A stretch of 64,000 bases of DNA from contig NZ_CP079105.1 of the NCBI RefSeq assembly GCF_019285775.1, positions 1,178,001 through 1,242,000 on the forward strand, in the 5' to 3' direction. Below are positions 8,270 through 15,839 of the stretch, piece after piece. The DNA is from Skermania piniformis (GTDB lineage Bacteria > Actinomycetota > Actinomycetes > Mycobacteriales > Mycobacteriaceae). Position 1 is the stretch's first letter. The number at the start of each line of letters is the position of its first letter. The translations under genes were made by a program, and so were the position numbers. The notes beneath the pieces were generated by a model, which saw only the letters and a program-made list of their open reading frames with translations, did not search any database and had not been told where the DNA came from.

Positions 8270-9190
8270 TCAGTTCGTTTTCGCGGCGAGGTTCTCGGTG
8301 AAGAACGGGACGGCCTCGGCGACCGCGCGGTCGACGTACTTCGGCACGTCGTAGAAGTCCATGTGGGCGGCACCGTCGACGACCACCAGCTTCTTCGAGC
8401 TGCGGGCCCGCGAGTGTAGTTCCGTGCTGTGCCACAGTGAGCCCGCGTCGCTGCCCGCCACGATCAGGATCGGCTGGGTGAGCAGGTCCTCGACGAGATG
8501 GAAGGCGTCGAAAGCGAGGATTCGCGGGATGCTCTGGGCGAGAAGATATTTGTTCTGCGCGTTCGGATGCTGGGCGCGTGGGGTGAGGTAGTAGTCGTGT
8601 GCCTCTGCCAGATCGCGTGGCGTGCTTTCGTCCAGCTCCACGGGCACGTACTGGGCGTTGTACGGCTCTGCACCGCCTGCCTCCGCGGTGCGCTGCTGAG
8701 ATGCCGCGTCACGCACGGCCACCGCCGCCGAGTCGAGTTCGGCGCCGAACCAGCCCTTACGCCATGCGCTGCCGATGTTGAGTGCGCTCGCTGTGGCGAT
8801 CGCCTTGATGCGGGAGTCGGTCATGGTGGCGTTGACGCCGTATCCGCCGCCGGCGCAGATGCCGAGCACGCCGATTCGCTCGGCGTCGACGTAGTCGAGC
8901 GACTGCAGGTAGTCGACGGCGGCGTGCACGTCCTCGACCCGAGCGGCCGGGTCTTCGAGGAAGTGCGGCTCGCCTCCGCTCTCGCCCTGGAAGGAAGCGT
9001 CGAAGGCCAGCGCGACGAAGCCCTGCTCGGCCAACTTGCTCGCGTACAGGCCCGCGGCCTGTTCCTTGACGCCACCTCCGGGATGCACGGTGACGACTGC
9101 GGCATAGCTGCCGTCGGGATCGAAGTTGTCGGGCAGGTGAAGGTTGCCCGACATGCTGATCGGGCCGTTGGGGAAGGTGACGGCATCCAC
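8270..9190 (-). CDS. Alpha/beta hydrolase (dienelactone-hydrolase-like)
   Basis: 306-residue alpha/beta hydrolase. The nucleophile elbow is GICAGGGYG, so the nucleophile is Cys112, as in dienelactone hydrolases, rather than Ser. The oxyanion strand VTVHPGGGVKEQ, an Asp region (ILIVAGSDAGS) and the terminal DGAAHMDFYD histidine complete the triad. It is divergent from the XRE regulator gene across 135 bp, a classic arrangement for local regulation of a hydrolase. Substrate unknown. Confidence 0.82.
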   Translation of the reverse strand: MDAVTFPNGPISMSGNLHLPDNFDPDGSYAAVVTVHPGGGVKEQAAGLYASKLAEQGFVALAFDASFQGESGGEPHFLEDPAARVEDVHAAVDYLQSLDYVDAERIGVLGICAGGGYGVNATMTDSRIKAIATASALNIGSAWRKGWFGAELDSAAVAVRDAASQQRTAEAGGAEPYNAQYVPVELDESTPRDLAEAHDYYLTPRAQHPNAQNKYLLAQSIPRILAFDAFHLVEDLLTQPILIVAGSDAGSLWHSTELHSRARSSKKLVVVDGAAHMDFYDVPKYVDRAVAEAVPFFTENLAAKTN

Positions 9191-9325
9191 GGTGTCTCCT
9201 CGGGATCGGAAATGTCGGTTACCTCATCCAGGGTGCTGGCCCGCTCGGATGGGTGGGAGAGTGCGCCTATAGGGGGAACCGGCAGCCCCTGCACCGCTGT
9301 CCCGTTCCCACCTAGCCTGGAGTTC

Positions 9326-10237
9326 ATGGAGATCGCGAAGGATATCAAGGAATTCCTGATGACTCGCCGAGCGAAGATCACGCCGGATCAAGTGGGACTT
9401 CCCGCCGGAACACGGCGTCGGGTGACCGGACTGCGTCGTGAAGAGGTCGCGCAGCTGGCCGGGGTGAGCGCCGAGTACTACATCCAGATCGAGCGCGGCC
9501 ACGTCGGCGGCGTGTCCGACGAGGTTCTGCACGCGGTCGCTACCGCACTGCGGCTCGACGAGGCAGAGTCGAACCACCTGTTCGATCTCGCCCGGGCGGC
9601 CACCACGTCGAAAGCTCGCAGGCGGCGCACTCCCGCGTCATCGCGGCAGCAGGTGCCGCCGACCGTCCGCGCCCTGCTGGATGCGATGGTCACCGCGCCC
9701 GCCGTCGTACAGAACGCGCACCTCGATGTCGTGGCTGCCAACGAGCTGGGGCGCGCGCTCTATGCGGACGTCTTCGCACGGGATCGGGGCGCGCCCAATC
9801 TCGCGCGTTTCCTCTTCCTCGACAGCCACGCCGACAATCTGTTTCCGGACTGGGACACGGCCGCAGACCACGCCGTCGCGCTACTTCGTGCCGAAGCCGC
9901 GCGCTCGCCGTATTCGGCCGCGGTCACCGGGCTGATCGGGGAACTGGCGACCCGGAGCGAGGCATTCCGGTCTCGGTGGGCCGCGCACGACGTGCAGGTA
10001 CATCGCCGCGGCACCAAGCGGTTCCACCACTCCGCCGTCGGTGACCTGACCTTGCGGTTCGAAGCGCTTTCGATCGCCGGCGACGGCGGGCTGACGCTCG
10101 TCGGATACACCGCCGAGCCCGGCTCCAGGTCGGATGAGGCGCTGCGCCTGCTGTCCAGCTGGATCGCGACCGAGCATGACACCGAAACACCTACGCTCGC
10201 AGCGGATTCGCAACTGCCGACGGAGATGGAGAAGTGA
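9326..10237 (+). CDS. XRE/MmyB-like transcriptional regulator
   Basis: 303-residue regulator with an N-terminal helix-turn-helix (GTRRRVTGLRREEVAQLAGV followed by SAEYYIQIERG, about residues 30-65) and a C-terminal MmyB-like ligand-binding domain (from about residue 110, including VVAANELGRALY and the RRGTKRFHHSAVGDLTLRFE stretch). This architecture is common in actinobacteria and usually represses a divergent oxidoreductase or hydrolase gene. The start ATG 9326 fits the conserved beginning MEIAKDIKEFL; an open frame continues upstream but runs antisense through the hydrolase gene. It likely controls the 8270-9190 hydrolase. Confidence 0.88.
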   Translation: MEIAKDIKEFLMTRRAKITPDQVGLPAGTRRRVTGLRREEVAQLAGVSAEYYIQIERGHVGGVSDEVLHAVATALRLDEAESNHLFDLARAATTSKARRRRTPASSRQQVPPTVRALLDAMVTAPAVVQNAHLDVVAANELGRALYADVFARDRGAPNLARFLFLDSHADNLFPDWDTAADHAVALLRAEAARSPYSAAVTGLIGELATRSEAFRSRWAAHDVQVHRRGTKRFHHSAVGDLTLRFEALSIAGDGGLTLVGYTAEPGSRSDEALRLLSSWIATEHDTETPTLAADSQLPTEMEK

Positions 10238-10344
10238 CCGTCCGCGGCTCGACGGTTCGTTTCGTCGGGGAGACGAACGACAAGCAGAAGGCCGCCTCGA
10301 GCTGAGTACGGTCGAACAGGTCCAGGCATGGACGGGTGAATCGC

Positions 10345-10367
10345 AGATAATATATTATAGATAATAC
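10345..10367. promoter_or_regulatory. AT-rich palindromic site upstream of the SDR gene
   Basis: Contains a perfect 12-bp palindrome ATAATATATTAT (10347-10358) followed by AGATAAT. It lies 24 bp before the SDR start and is the fifth and most symmetric of the AT-rich sites in this cluster. Confidence 0.5.
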
Positions 10368-10390
10368 CGATATCGAGCGAAGGCGGCTGG

Positions 10391-11191
10391 ATGAACACTC
10401 TCGACGGAAAAGTGGCTGTCGTCACCGGGGGTACCGGCGGGATCGGCAGGGGTGTCGCAGTGGAGCTGGCGGCGCGCGGTGCGACAGTAGTGATCAACGG
10501 CCGCAACCCGCAGAAGGCCGATGCCGTGCTCACCGAGATCCGCGCCGCCGGTGCCACCGCGGACTTCCTTGCCGGCGATGTCCTGTCGAAGGCCGATATG
10601 GATGATGTGCTCGGTGAAACGGCACGCCGCCACGGCGGCGTCGACATCGTGATCGCCAACGCCGGCGGCAACGACGACGAAGCCCGCTCGCCGGAGGTCC
10701 GCGGGCCGTTCGCCGATATCGACCTCGCCCGGGTGACCACCTTCGTCGGCCAGGCTGTTGCCGCGAAACTTTTGGTCGTGCAGTCCGCCGTTCCCTACCT
10801 GCGGGAGCGTGGTGGCGGCAGCGTCGTGTTCGTCACCTCCGAGGGAGGCAGGACGCCGACACCCGGCCAGACGGCGATCTCCACCTTCTCCGGCGGCTTG
10901 ATCCAGACGAGCAAGTTGCTCTCGAAAGAGTTGGCACGCGACGGTATTCGCGTGAACGCGGTGTGCGTGACGGTGGTACGTGACTCGCCGTCCTGGACGG
11001 CGGCGTTCGAACGCGAGGACGGCGTCTCCCAGCATCATCGCAGGCAGTACGAGAAGATCGTCGAACGAGCTCCGTTCGGAGTAGCTGCGCCGCAGGACAT
11101 CGGCAATGTCGTGGCCTTTCTGGCGTCCGAGGACGCGCGCTATCTCACCGGAACGATCGTCAGTCCTACCGGGGGTCTGACTCTGCACTAG
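10391..11191 (+). CDS. Short-chain dehydrogenase/reductase, divergent active site
   Basis: 266-residue Rossmann-fold SDR with the cofactor motif TGGTGGIG (residues 12-19), IANAGG (89-94), the usual Ser at 150 (VTSEGG) and the GIRVNAV strand (185-191). Aligning back from GIRVN, the catalytic YxxxK falls on residues 163-167, which read ISTFS, so both Tyr and Lys are missing. It may therefore be non-catalytic, an alternative-mechanism enzyme, or a hydratase/binding relative. Start ATG 10391 follows GGCGGCTGG. It is the last intact gene before the prophage. Confidence 0.82.
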   Translation: MNTLDGKVAVVTGGTGGIGRGVAVELAARGATVVINGRNPQKADAVLTEIRAAGATADFLAGDVLSKADMDDVLGETARRHGGVDIVIANAGGNDDEARSPEVRGPFADIDLARVTTFVGQAVAAKLLVVQSAVPYLRERGGGSVVFVTSEGGRTPTPGQTAISTFSGGLIQTSKLLSKELARDGIRVNAVCVTVVRDSPSWTAAFEREDGVSQHHRRQYEKIVERAPFGVAAPQDIGNVVAFLASEDARYLTGTIVSPTGGLTLH

Positions 11192-11219
11192 GCGACGTTG
11201 TCGCCCCTTTCCGGCCTCG

Positions 11220-11345
11220 CGGAGCAGCGCCTGAGCGCATCGGAGGTCGCCCGAGTGATCTGCCGAGCGGCAGGTCTCGATTTCGCCTACGTCGTGCTCG
11301 GCGGAGCCCGAGCGAGTGTCGACGATGGGATTATCGGCGTGCGAT
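11220..11345 (+). pseudogene. Remnant of a phage repressor-like gene (older element at the same tRNA)
   Basis: The open frame reading into attL encodes EVARVICRAAGLDFAYVVLG and then RYQGLEPRTR. It parallels EIEAICRAAGISFEYAVLG and RHQGLEPRTR at the C-terminal end of the intact repressor at 50763-51095, in the same frame relative to the att core. No helix-turn-helix half and no good start codon are present (only a TTG at 11198). It lies on the host side of attL, so it cannot belong to the resident prophage. Best reading: the right end of an earlier related element that used the same tRNA and was later mostly lost. Confidence 0.65.
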
Positions 11346-11381
11346 ATCAGGGACTCGAACCCCGAACCCGCTGGTTAAGAG
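11346..11381. repeat. attL of the prophage
   Basis: The 28 bp at 11346-11373 are identical to 51067-51094; after one mismatch (g at 11374, a at 51095) seven more bases match. The sequence is the T-arm and anticodon-arm part of a tRNA-Lys gene. The flanking acceptor-stem bases here read gcgat instead of gcgcc, so this copy cannot form a proper acceptor stem and is only a remnant. Confidence 0.9.
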
Positions 11382-11479
11382 CAGCCGCAGGCCAGGGCCC
11401 GATCCCGCCGCCGATCCCCGAGGAAACGATCGCGGGGCTCGTTCCGGGTAGGCATCTCCGCATCGTCGCCACCATCTGA
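11374..11479 (+). other. Predicted 35-residue C-terminal extension of the viral form of the repressor
   Basis: In the circular phage genome attP would join 51094 to 11374. The repressor frame then reads TGG instead of the TGA found at 51093-51095 and continues WLRAAAGQGPIPPP... to ...GRHLRIVATI, stopping at 11477-11479, 43 nt before the integrase ATG. The viral repressor would thus be 145 residues against 110 in the prophage. The extension is proline/alanine-rich, looks unstructured and has a hydrophobic C-terminus, as expected of a degradation tag. In the lysogen this stretch is fused in frame to the old remnant upstream of attL, with no credible start. Confidence 0.7.
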
Positions 11480-11521
11480 GCCGTGGATAGCGTCGGGGTT
11501 GCTGGGCACTACGGTGCCGCC

Positions 11522-12349
11522 ATGCAGGGTGAATGGAGTAGATGGCTGACCGCGTGGGCGGGGCACCTGGCAGCCGCAGGACGAACAGACGGCACGATAT
11601 CGCTGCGCAGGTACCACCTGCTCAGGTGCGCTACAGAGGTCGGGGTAGGGCCCGACATGGTCACCGCCGAACACCTCGAGGTGTGGCTCGGCCGGCGCGG
11701 CTGGAAGGCCAGCACCCGACGCAGCGCGTTGGCCAGCATTCGCGGGTTCTTCCGGTGGGCCCACCGGTCCGGCCGGCGCCAGGATGACCCCGCAGCCGAG
11801 CTGCTCCCCGTCCGCGCCGACCTCGGCAAGCCGCGGCCGTGCCCCGAGTCGTACGTGCTGCGGGCAGTGATGGCCGCCGGGCCGCGGGAGCGGCTCATGC
11901 TGTCGCTCGGCGCGTCGGCCGGACTCCGGCGCGCCGAGATCGCGCGAGTACGCGCCGACGATGTCGAGGTGCTCGGCGGCCGCCACGAACTGCGGGTCCG
12001 CGGAAAGGGCGACCGGACCCGCCTGATCCCGATCAGCGACGAGTTCGCCGAACGGCTGCTCGCGCGCGGCCCCGGCTGGTGCTTCCCGTCTCCGGCTGCG
12101 AGGGGGCCGGGTCACCTCACCGCGGCCCACGTCGGCAAGCTGATCTCCCGGACGCTGCCGGCCGGATGGACGACGCATACGCTCCGGCACCGGTTCGCCT
12201 CCCAGGCGTATGCGGTGGACCGCGACATCCGCGCGGTCCAGGAGCTGCTCGGGCATGCCTCGGTCGTGACGACGCAGATCTATACCGCGATCCCCGACAA
12301 CGCCCGCCGCCGCGCGGCCGCCGGCGCCGACCTCCCCCTTGTCGCGTAG
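11522..12349 (+). CDS. int: Tyrosine-family site-specific integrase
   Basis: 275-residue tyrosine recombinase that would join attP to the tRNA-Lys gene. The N-terminal SAM-like core-binding domain covers roughly residues 1-100. Catalytic residues seen are Arg136 (ASAGLRRAE), His219 and Arg222 (HTLRHRF), His245 (LLGHAS) and Tyr254 (TTQIYTAI). ATG 11522 was preferred over the in-frame GTG at 11483, which would add 13 residues. The protein ends ADLPLVA; a C-terminal LVA resembles ssrA-type tags recognised by Clp proteases. In the phage genome it lies directly downstream of the repressor, separated only by attP, implying co-transcription. Confidence 0.93.
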   Translation: MQGEWSRWLTAWAGHLAAAGRTDGTISLRRYHLLRCATEVGVGPDMVTAEHLEVWLGRRGWKASTRRSALASIRGFFRWAHRSGRRQDDPAAELLPVRADLGKPRPCPESYVLRAVMAAGPRERLMLSLGASAGLRRAEIARVRADDVEVLGGRHELRVRGKGDRTRLIPISDEFAERLLARGPGWCFPSPAARGPGHLTAAHVGKLISRTLPAGWTTHTLRHRFASQAYAVDRDIRAVQELLGHASVVTTQIYTAIPDNARRRAAAGADLPLVA

Positions 12350-12416
12350 CAGGGCCGGGCCCGCGGTAACGTCGTCGCCCGGTCGGGGGACCGATCTACG
12401 AAGGACGGACACCCCC

Positions 12417-13025
12417 GTGAACACGCCCCCGCCGACCCTTTCCCCGCCGACCACGCCGAAGCCGAGACGCCGGTGGCTGTGGATAGTAGGCGGTGTCCTC
12501 GCCGGGCTGCTGGTGCTCGGCGCGATCGGCAACGCGATCGACAACGGTGACGACGCAGCGGCCGAGTCCGACACGACGGCGCCCGCGGCCAGCGCGGCCA
12601 GCGCGTCGACGAGCCACACGATCCCCGCGAGCAGCAGCACCGGCACGACCAGCAGCACCAGCGCGGCGGCGCCGACCAGTCCGCCGCCTGCCCGCCCGGC
12701 CGCGGATCCGAGGTGCGCGCCCGCCGCCCCCGGCGTCACCGCCACGATCACGGCCGGCCTCACCGCGGCCGGCTACCAACTGACCAATCCGACCGTGATA
12801 ACGGACTCTGGCGTCACCTACTTCGGCGCGACGATCGCCGACGCCGGCGGGAAGGTGCGGGAGCGGTCCGACGTCTGGATCATCCGCGGCGGTGTCCCAT
12901 ACGCCAGCACCGGCGGCGCCCGGAATAACACGACGTTCGCCGAGGCGTCGGACGTTCTAGGCATCTCGCCCGGGGACGAGCTGGTGCAGGCCGTCGACAG
13001 CTGCGTGGTCGAACAGACCCGCTGA
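12417..13025 (+). CDS. Single-pass membrane protein with Ser/Thr/Ala-rich linker
   Basis: 202-residue protein beginning at GTG 12417 after GAAGGACGG. It has a short proline-rich cytoplasmic N-terminus, one transmembrane helix (WLWIVGGVLAGLLVLGAIGNAI, about residues 21-42), a long S/T/A/P linker (50-100) and a C-terminal domain of about 95 residues with two Cys (APRC-AP, DSCVVEQ) that would lie outside the membrane. It is in the integrase orientation, so it can be expressed in the lysogen. That position and topology are typical of superinfection-exclusion or surface-altering genes, but no family was recognised. Confidence 0.75.
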   Translation: MNTPPPTLSPPTTPKPRRRWLWIVGGVLAGLLVLGAIGNAIDNGDDAAAESDTTAPAASAASASTSHTIPASSSTGTTSSTSAAAPTSPPPARPAADPRCAPAAPGVTATITAGLTAAGYQLTNPTVITDSGVTYFGATIADAGGKVRERSDVWIIRGGVPYASTGGARNNTTFAEASDVLGISPGDELVQAVDSCVVEQTR

Positions 13026-13036
13026 GCGCGAGCCGA

Positions 13037-13672
13037 TCAAGCGGCGCGAGCGCCGATGGTGAGCGTCGACCAGTAGCCGTCGCCGGACTGCCAGTTCGCG
13101 GACGGTTGCGCGCCGGTCCGGATCCGGTCGACGGTGTCGATGGACGCGCGGGTGGTGTTCACGTGATAGCTCTGCTGGTTGCCGAACCCCGAGGGGAGAA
13201 CGGACGGGGTGCTGCGTGCGCTGTTGACGAACCCCGTGAAGCACAACCATTCGACTCCGGCGGGGTAGCCGGGGTCGAGTGCGGTCACGGGCACGGCGCC
13301 GTAGTTGTTCGCACCCGCCGCCTTGAGGTCGGCTGTGACACCGTTCCAGCCGCGGAGCGAAGTGCACGACCAGGCGAGCGAGGTCGACCCGGACAAGGTG
13401 AGCGCGCCGGCACTGCCGGCGACACCCCACGCACACCCGATCGTGGGCCGGTTCGCGACCACAGCCTGGGCCAGCATCGCCCAGTTCGGCGACGAGTCGA
13501 CGCTGAGGGTGGAATTCGAGACCTGCGAGACGCCCACCACCAGCAGCAGGTTGCCGGGCTCGGCGGTCGACGGGATGGTCACGGTGGCGGTGCCCGTCGC
13601 CGAGCCGCCGAAGGTGCGGCCGGTGACAACGAATGCCTTCCAGGTCGGACGCGACGGCAGGAGCCTGCTCAC
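13037..13672 (-). CDS. Phage minor tail protein / tail-fibre-associated protein
   Basis: 211 residues, GTG start at 13672 overlapping the upstream stop (GTGA). The sequence is beta-rich, glycine/serine-rich with FGGSATGTATVTIPSTAEPGNLLLVVGVS and ends GDGYWSTLTIGARAA, typical of a fibre tip or receptor-binding beta domain. It is the last gene of the leftward late operon and is convergent with the membrane protein gene, 11 bp away. No specific family recognised. Confidence 0.7.
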   Translation of the reverse strand: MSRLLPSRPTWKAFVVTGRTFGGSATGTATVTIPSTAEPGNLLLVVGVSQVSNSTLSVDSSPNWAMLAQAVVANRPTIGCAWGVAGSAGALTLSGSTSLAWSCTSLRGWNGVTADLKAAGANNYGAVPVTALDPGYPAGVEWLCFTGFVNSARSTPSVLPSGFGNQQSYHVNTTRASIDTVDRIRTGAQPSANWQSGDGYWSTLTIGARAA

Positions 13673-14616
13673 GCCGCGTACTGTCCGCGGAGATGGACGT
13701 GGACCGGGCCCTTGGCCGTGGCCGTGCCGATCGTCGGCTTGATCCGCACGACCGACCCCGGTCCGCAGAGGTAGGCGGTCGGCAGCGGATAGACGTAGCT
13801 GTTCAGCCCGGCCGCCACGGTGAACGACGCGGCGACACTGCCGACGTTCGACGGCGTCCCGACGTAGACCTCGACGGTTAGATTCCCTGTGCCGCCGACC
13901 ACCTCCAAAGCGCCGCCAAGCCGGAAGCCGACGTGCGTGAGATTCACGCCGAGGCCGGCCGGACCGGGTTCGATCCACGCCCCACCCCAGGCGTCGTTCC
14001 AGTCGCTGGTCAGCATGGCGTTCGGGCCGTTGAGGATGATCTCGGGCCCCGACCATGCGGCCTGGGCCGGCGTCAGCGATGAGAACTGTTGCGAGAGCCA
14101 GCCCTTGAACCAGGTCAACCCGCCGGCGCCACCGGCGATGTTGTTCGAACTGAGCATGAAGCCGGGCTGGACGTAGGTGCCAGCGACGAGGGGCAGCTCC
14201 CAGGTCGTCCAAAGACCACCGCCGTAGTAGGCGCCGAAGCCGCCCCGTTCGGCAGCGGCGTACCCCGACGTCTCGGCAGACGACGTGCACAGGTGTGTGA
14301 ACGGCAGAGCTGTCGACTGTGCCGACGACTCCAGCCGCATCCCGAACCGCCATATTCCCGACACCGGGATCCGAACCCGACCGAGCCCGGTGTCCTTGAC
14401 GAAGTCGTCACCCGCAACCGCTTCGCGGCCGGCGAACCGTGCCCGATCCAAGGTGTCGAACGTTCCGGCTGGCATCTGCATGTACACCGTTCCAGCCGTG
14501 ACAGCGACTGTGGCCGTGTTGAGCCGGCGGACACAGAACGAATACTCGGCCAGGTCACCGAGCCGCAACAGGTGATCTGCCGCGGTCGGCGCCGGGCCGG
14601 GCGCCCGACGTCCCAT
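13669..14616 (-). CDS. Phage minor tail protein
   Basis: 315 residues from ATG 14616. The sequence mixes beta-strand-rich segments with C1q/TNF-like features (SEYSFCVRR, GIWRFGMRLE, LSSNNIAGGAGG), suggesting a trimeric fibre head. It follows the collagen-like and tail-fibre genes and is coupled to the next gene by a GTGA overlap. Likely part of the distal tail or receptor-binding apparatus; no precise family. Confidence 0.7.
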   Translation of the reverse strand: MGRRAPGPAPTAADHLLRLGDLAEYSFCVRRLNTATVAVTAGTVYMQMPAGTFDTLDRARFAGREAVAGDDFVKDTGLGRVRIPVSGIWRFGMRLESSAQSTALPFTHLCTSSAETSGYAAAERGGFGAYYGGGLWTTWELPLVAGTYVQPGFMLSSNNIAGGAGGLTWFKGWLSQQFSSLTPAQAAWSGPEIILNGPNAMLTSDWNDAWGGAWIEPGPAGLGVNLTHVGFRLGGALEVVGGTGNLTVEVYVGTPSNVGSVAASFTVAAGLNSYVYPLPTAYLCGPGSVVRIKPTIGTATAKGPVHVHLRGQYAA

Positions 14617-14617
14617 G

Positions 14618-15415
14618 TCAGCCGATCACGGTCACGCGGTAGGCGTTCGAGGCGGGAGCAGTGGCGAAGGTGATCGTCACGTTGTTCGCGTCGGTCTTCA
14701 CGACATCGGCGAGGACCTCCTCGTACGTGGTCGTGTCGTGCACCGAAACCACCACGTCGCGGGTCCCGAGATTGTGGGTGACCGGGATCGACGTCAGCGA
14801 CCCGTTGCCGATGTTCGCCGCGTACTTACGGGCGACGACAGACGGGTCGACCTTCAATCCCGTGCCGGACACCACCAGTCCGGACGCGCTGTCGAGCAGA
14901 ACCGAGAACGCGTTCGACGACAGCTGCAGGCCGTTGCCCGCGGTGTAGGTCGCGCCCCCACCGACCGGGGCGAACGTCAGCCCGGTCGTACCGACCGTGA
15001 TAGTGCCGTTGTTGGTGACCGTCCAAGCGGTGTCCGCGTTGACCGTTCCCTCGGCGACCAGCACGGTCGTGTTCGGGACGATCTCGCCGGCGCCGTCCGC
15101 GTCGGCCGAGCGGGTCGGCGCCCCCGAAGCGGCGACAACGTAGATCCCGTTCTCCGACGCGGTCGACTGATTCTTGATCAGAATCCGGTCGCCCGTCGCC
15201 AACGTAACGCCGTCGACAACCGAGCCGTTGGCGAATGCGGACGCCAGCGTTCCGCTCGCAGTGGTCGCCACGCGGACGCCGGGTTTCCACTGCAAGCCGT
15301 TGAGCAGGGCATCTACGTAGGACTTGTTCGCGGCGTCGGAAGCAGCCGAGGGCGAGCCCACGTTCTGGATCCGCTGGTTGAGCAGGTTGAGTCCGTTGCC
15401 GATCTTGAGTGCCAT
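14618..15415 (-). CDS. Tail-fibre-like minor tail protein
   Basis: 265 residues; ATG 15415 preceded by GGAAAGGAAA. The N-terminus MALKIGNGLNLLNQRIQNVGSPSAASDAANKSYVD is the recurrent oligomerisation start of siphovirus tail fibres (the SDAANKSYVD motif). The middle is rich in T, N, G and V beta repeats (GIYVVAASG, TAWTVTNNGTITVG). The C-terminus (YRVTVIG) forms a compact beta domain. One base separates it from the next gene. Family-level call is firm, host receptor unknown. Confidence 0.8.
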   Translation of the reverse strand: MALKIGNGLNLLNQRIQNVGSPSAASDAANKSYVDALLNGLQWKPGVRVATTASGTLASAFANGSVVDGVTLATGDRILIKNQSTASENGIYVVAASGAPTRSADADGAGEIVPNTTVLVAEGTVNADTAWTVTNNGTITVGTTGLTFAPVGGGATYTAGNGLQLSSNAFSVLLDSASGLVVSGTGLKVDPSVVARKYAANIGNGSLTSIPVTHNLGTRDVVVSVHDTTTYEEVLADVVKTDANNVTITFATAPASNAYRVTVIG

Positions 15416-15440
15416 GAGGTTTCCTTTCCAACAGGGGGTT

Positions 15441-15839
15441 TCAGACGATCTCGGCGCGGCCGGATTGCGGGGTCGCGAAGACGATCGAGATGGTGCCGAT
15501 GTCCGGGAAGGCGACATCGGTGTCGACCTGTTCGCCGTCGACAACGACCAGCACCGAGGCCGGGTATCGGCCGAGTTGGTGGTCGATGATCCACGTCGCG
15601 GCGGGGGTCGTTTGAGTGTGCGTGAACCCACCGGCCGGTCCCCGCTCGCCCGCCGGCCCGGCCGGTCCCCGCTCGCCCGCCGGCCCGGCCGAGACGACCG
15701 CGACCACAGTCGGGCCGCCGGGCTCGGGGTCGAGTTCGATCGTCGGCGACCCGGCCGGGTCGACCGCGATCCCGGGAATCCGCACGTCGACCTCGAGCAC
15801 ATCCGGCATGTCCGGCATGCCCGGGAACCCTGAGGTCAT
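15441..15839 (-). CDS. Collagen-repeat minor tail protein
   Basis: 132 residues from ATG 15839. An N-terminal beta domain is followed by a short collagen triple-helix run, GPAGERGPAG repeated at about residues 47-66, then a C-terminal domain (WIIDHQLGRYPASVLVVVDGEQVDTDVAF) common as a phage appendage end module. The collagen run is encoded by a perfect 27-bp tandem duplication (15637-15663, 15664-15690), so its length can change easily. The start overlaps the preceding stop by 4 nt. Confidence 0.78.
   Translation of the reverse strand: MTSGFPGMPDMPDVLEVDVRIPGIAVDPAGSPTIELDPEPGGPTVVAVVSAGPAGERGPAGPAGERGPAGGFTHTQTTPAATWIIDHQLGRYPASVLVVVDGEQVDTDVAFPDIGTISIVFATPQSGRAEIV
15637..15690. repeat. 27-bp perfect tandem duplication inside the collagen-like gene
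   Basis: Two identical 27-bp units (15637-15663 and 15664-15690) encode the Gly-x-y repeats of the collagen segment. In-frame expansion or contraction would lengthen or shorten the fibre without breaking the gene. Confidence 0.9.

Noticed and set aside
8498-9325. Extended N-terminus for the XRE regulator (579-residue frame)
   Set aside because: The extra part is antisense to the alpha/beta hydrolase; the family starts at the ATG at 9326.
11346-11381. A second tRNA-Lys gene
   Set aside because: Only the T-arm and anticodon 3' side are present; no 5' half, and acceptor bases do not pair. It is the attL copy.
11198-11479. A functional 93-residue gene across attL
   Set aside because: Only a TTG start without Shine-Dalgarno and no helix-turn-helix; better explained as old repressor remnant fused to the viral tag.
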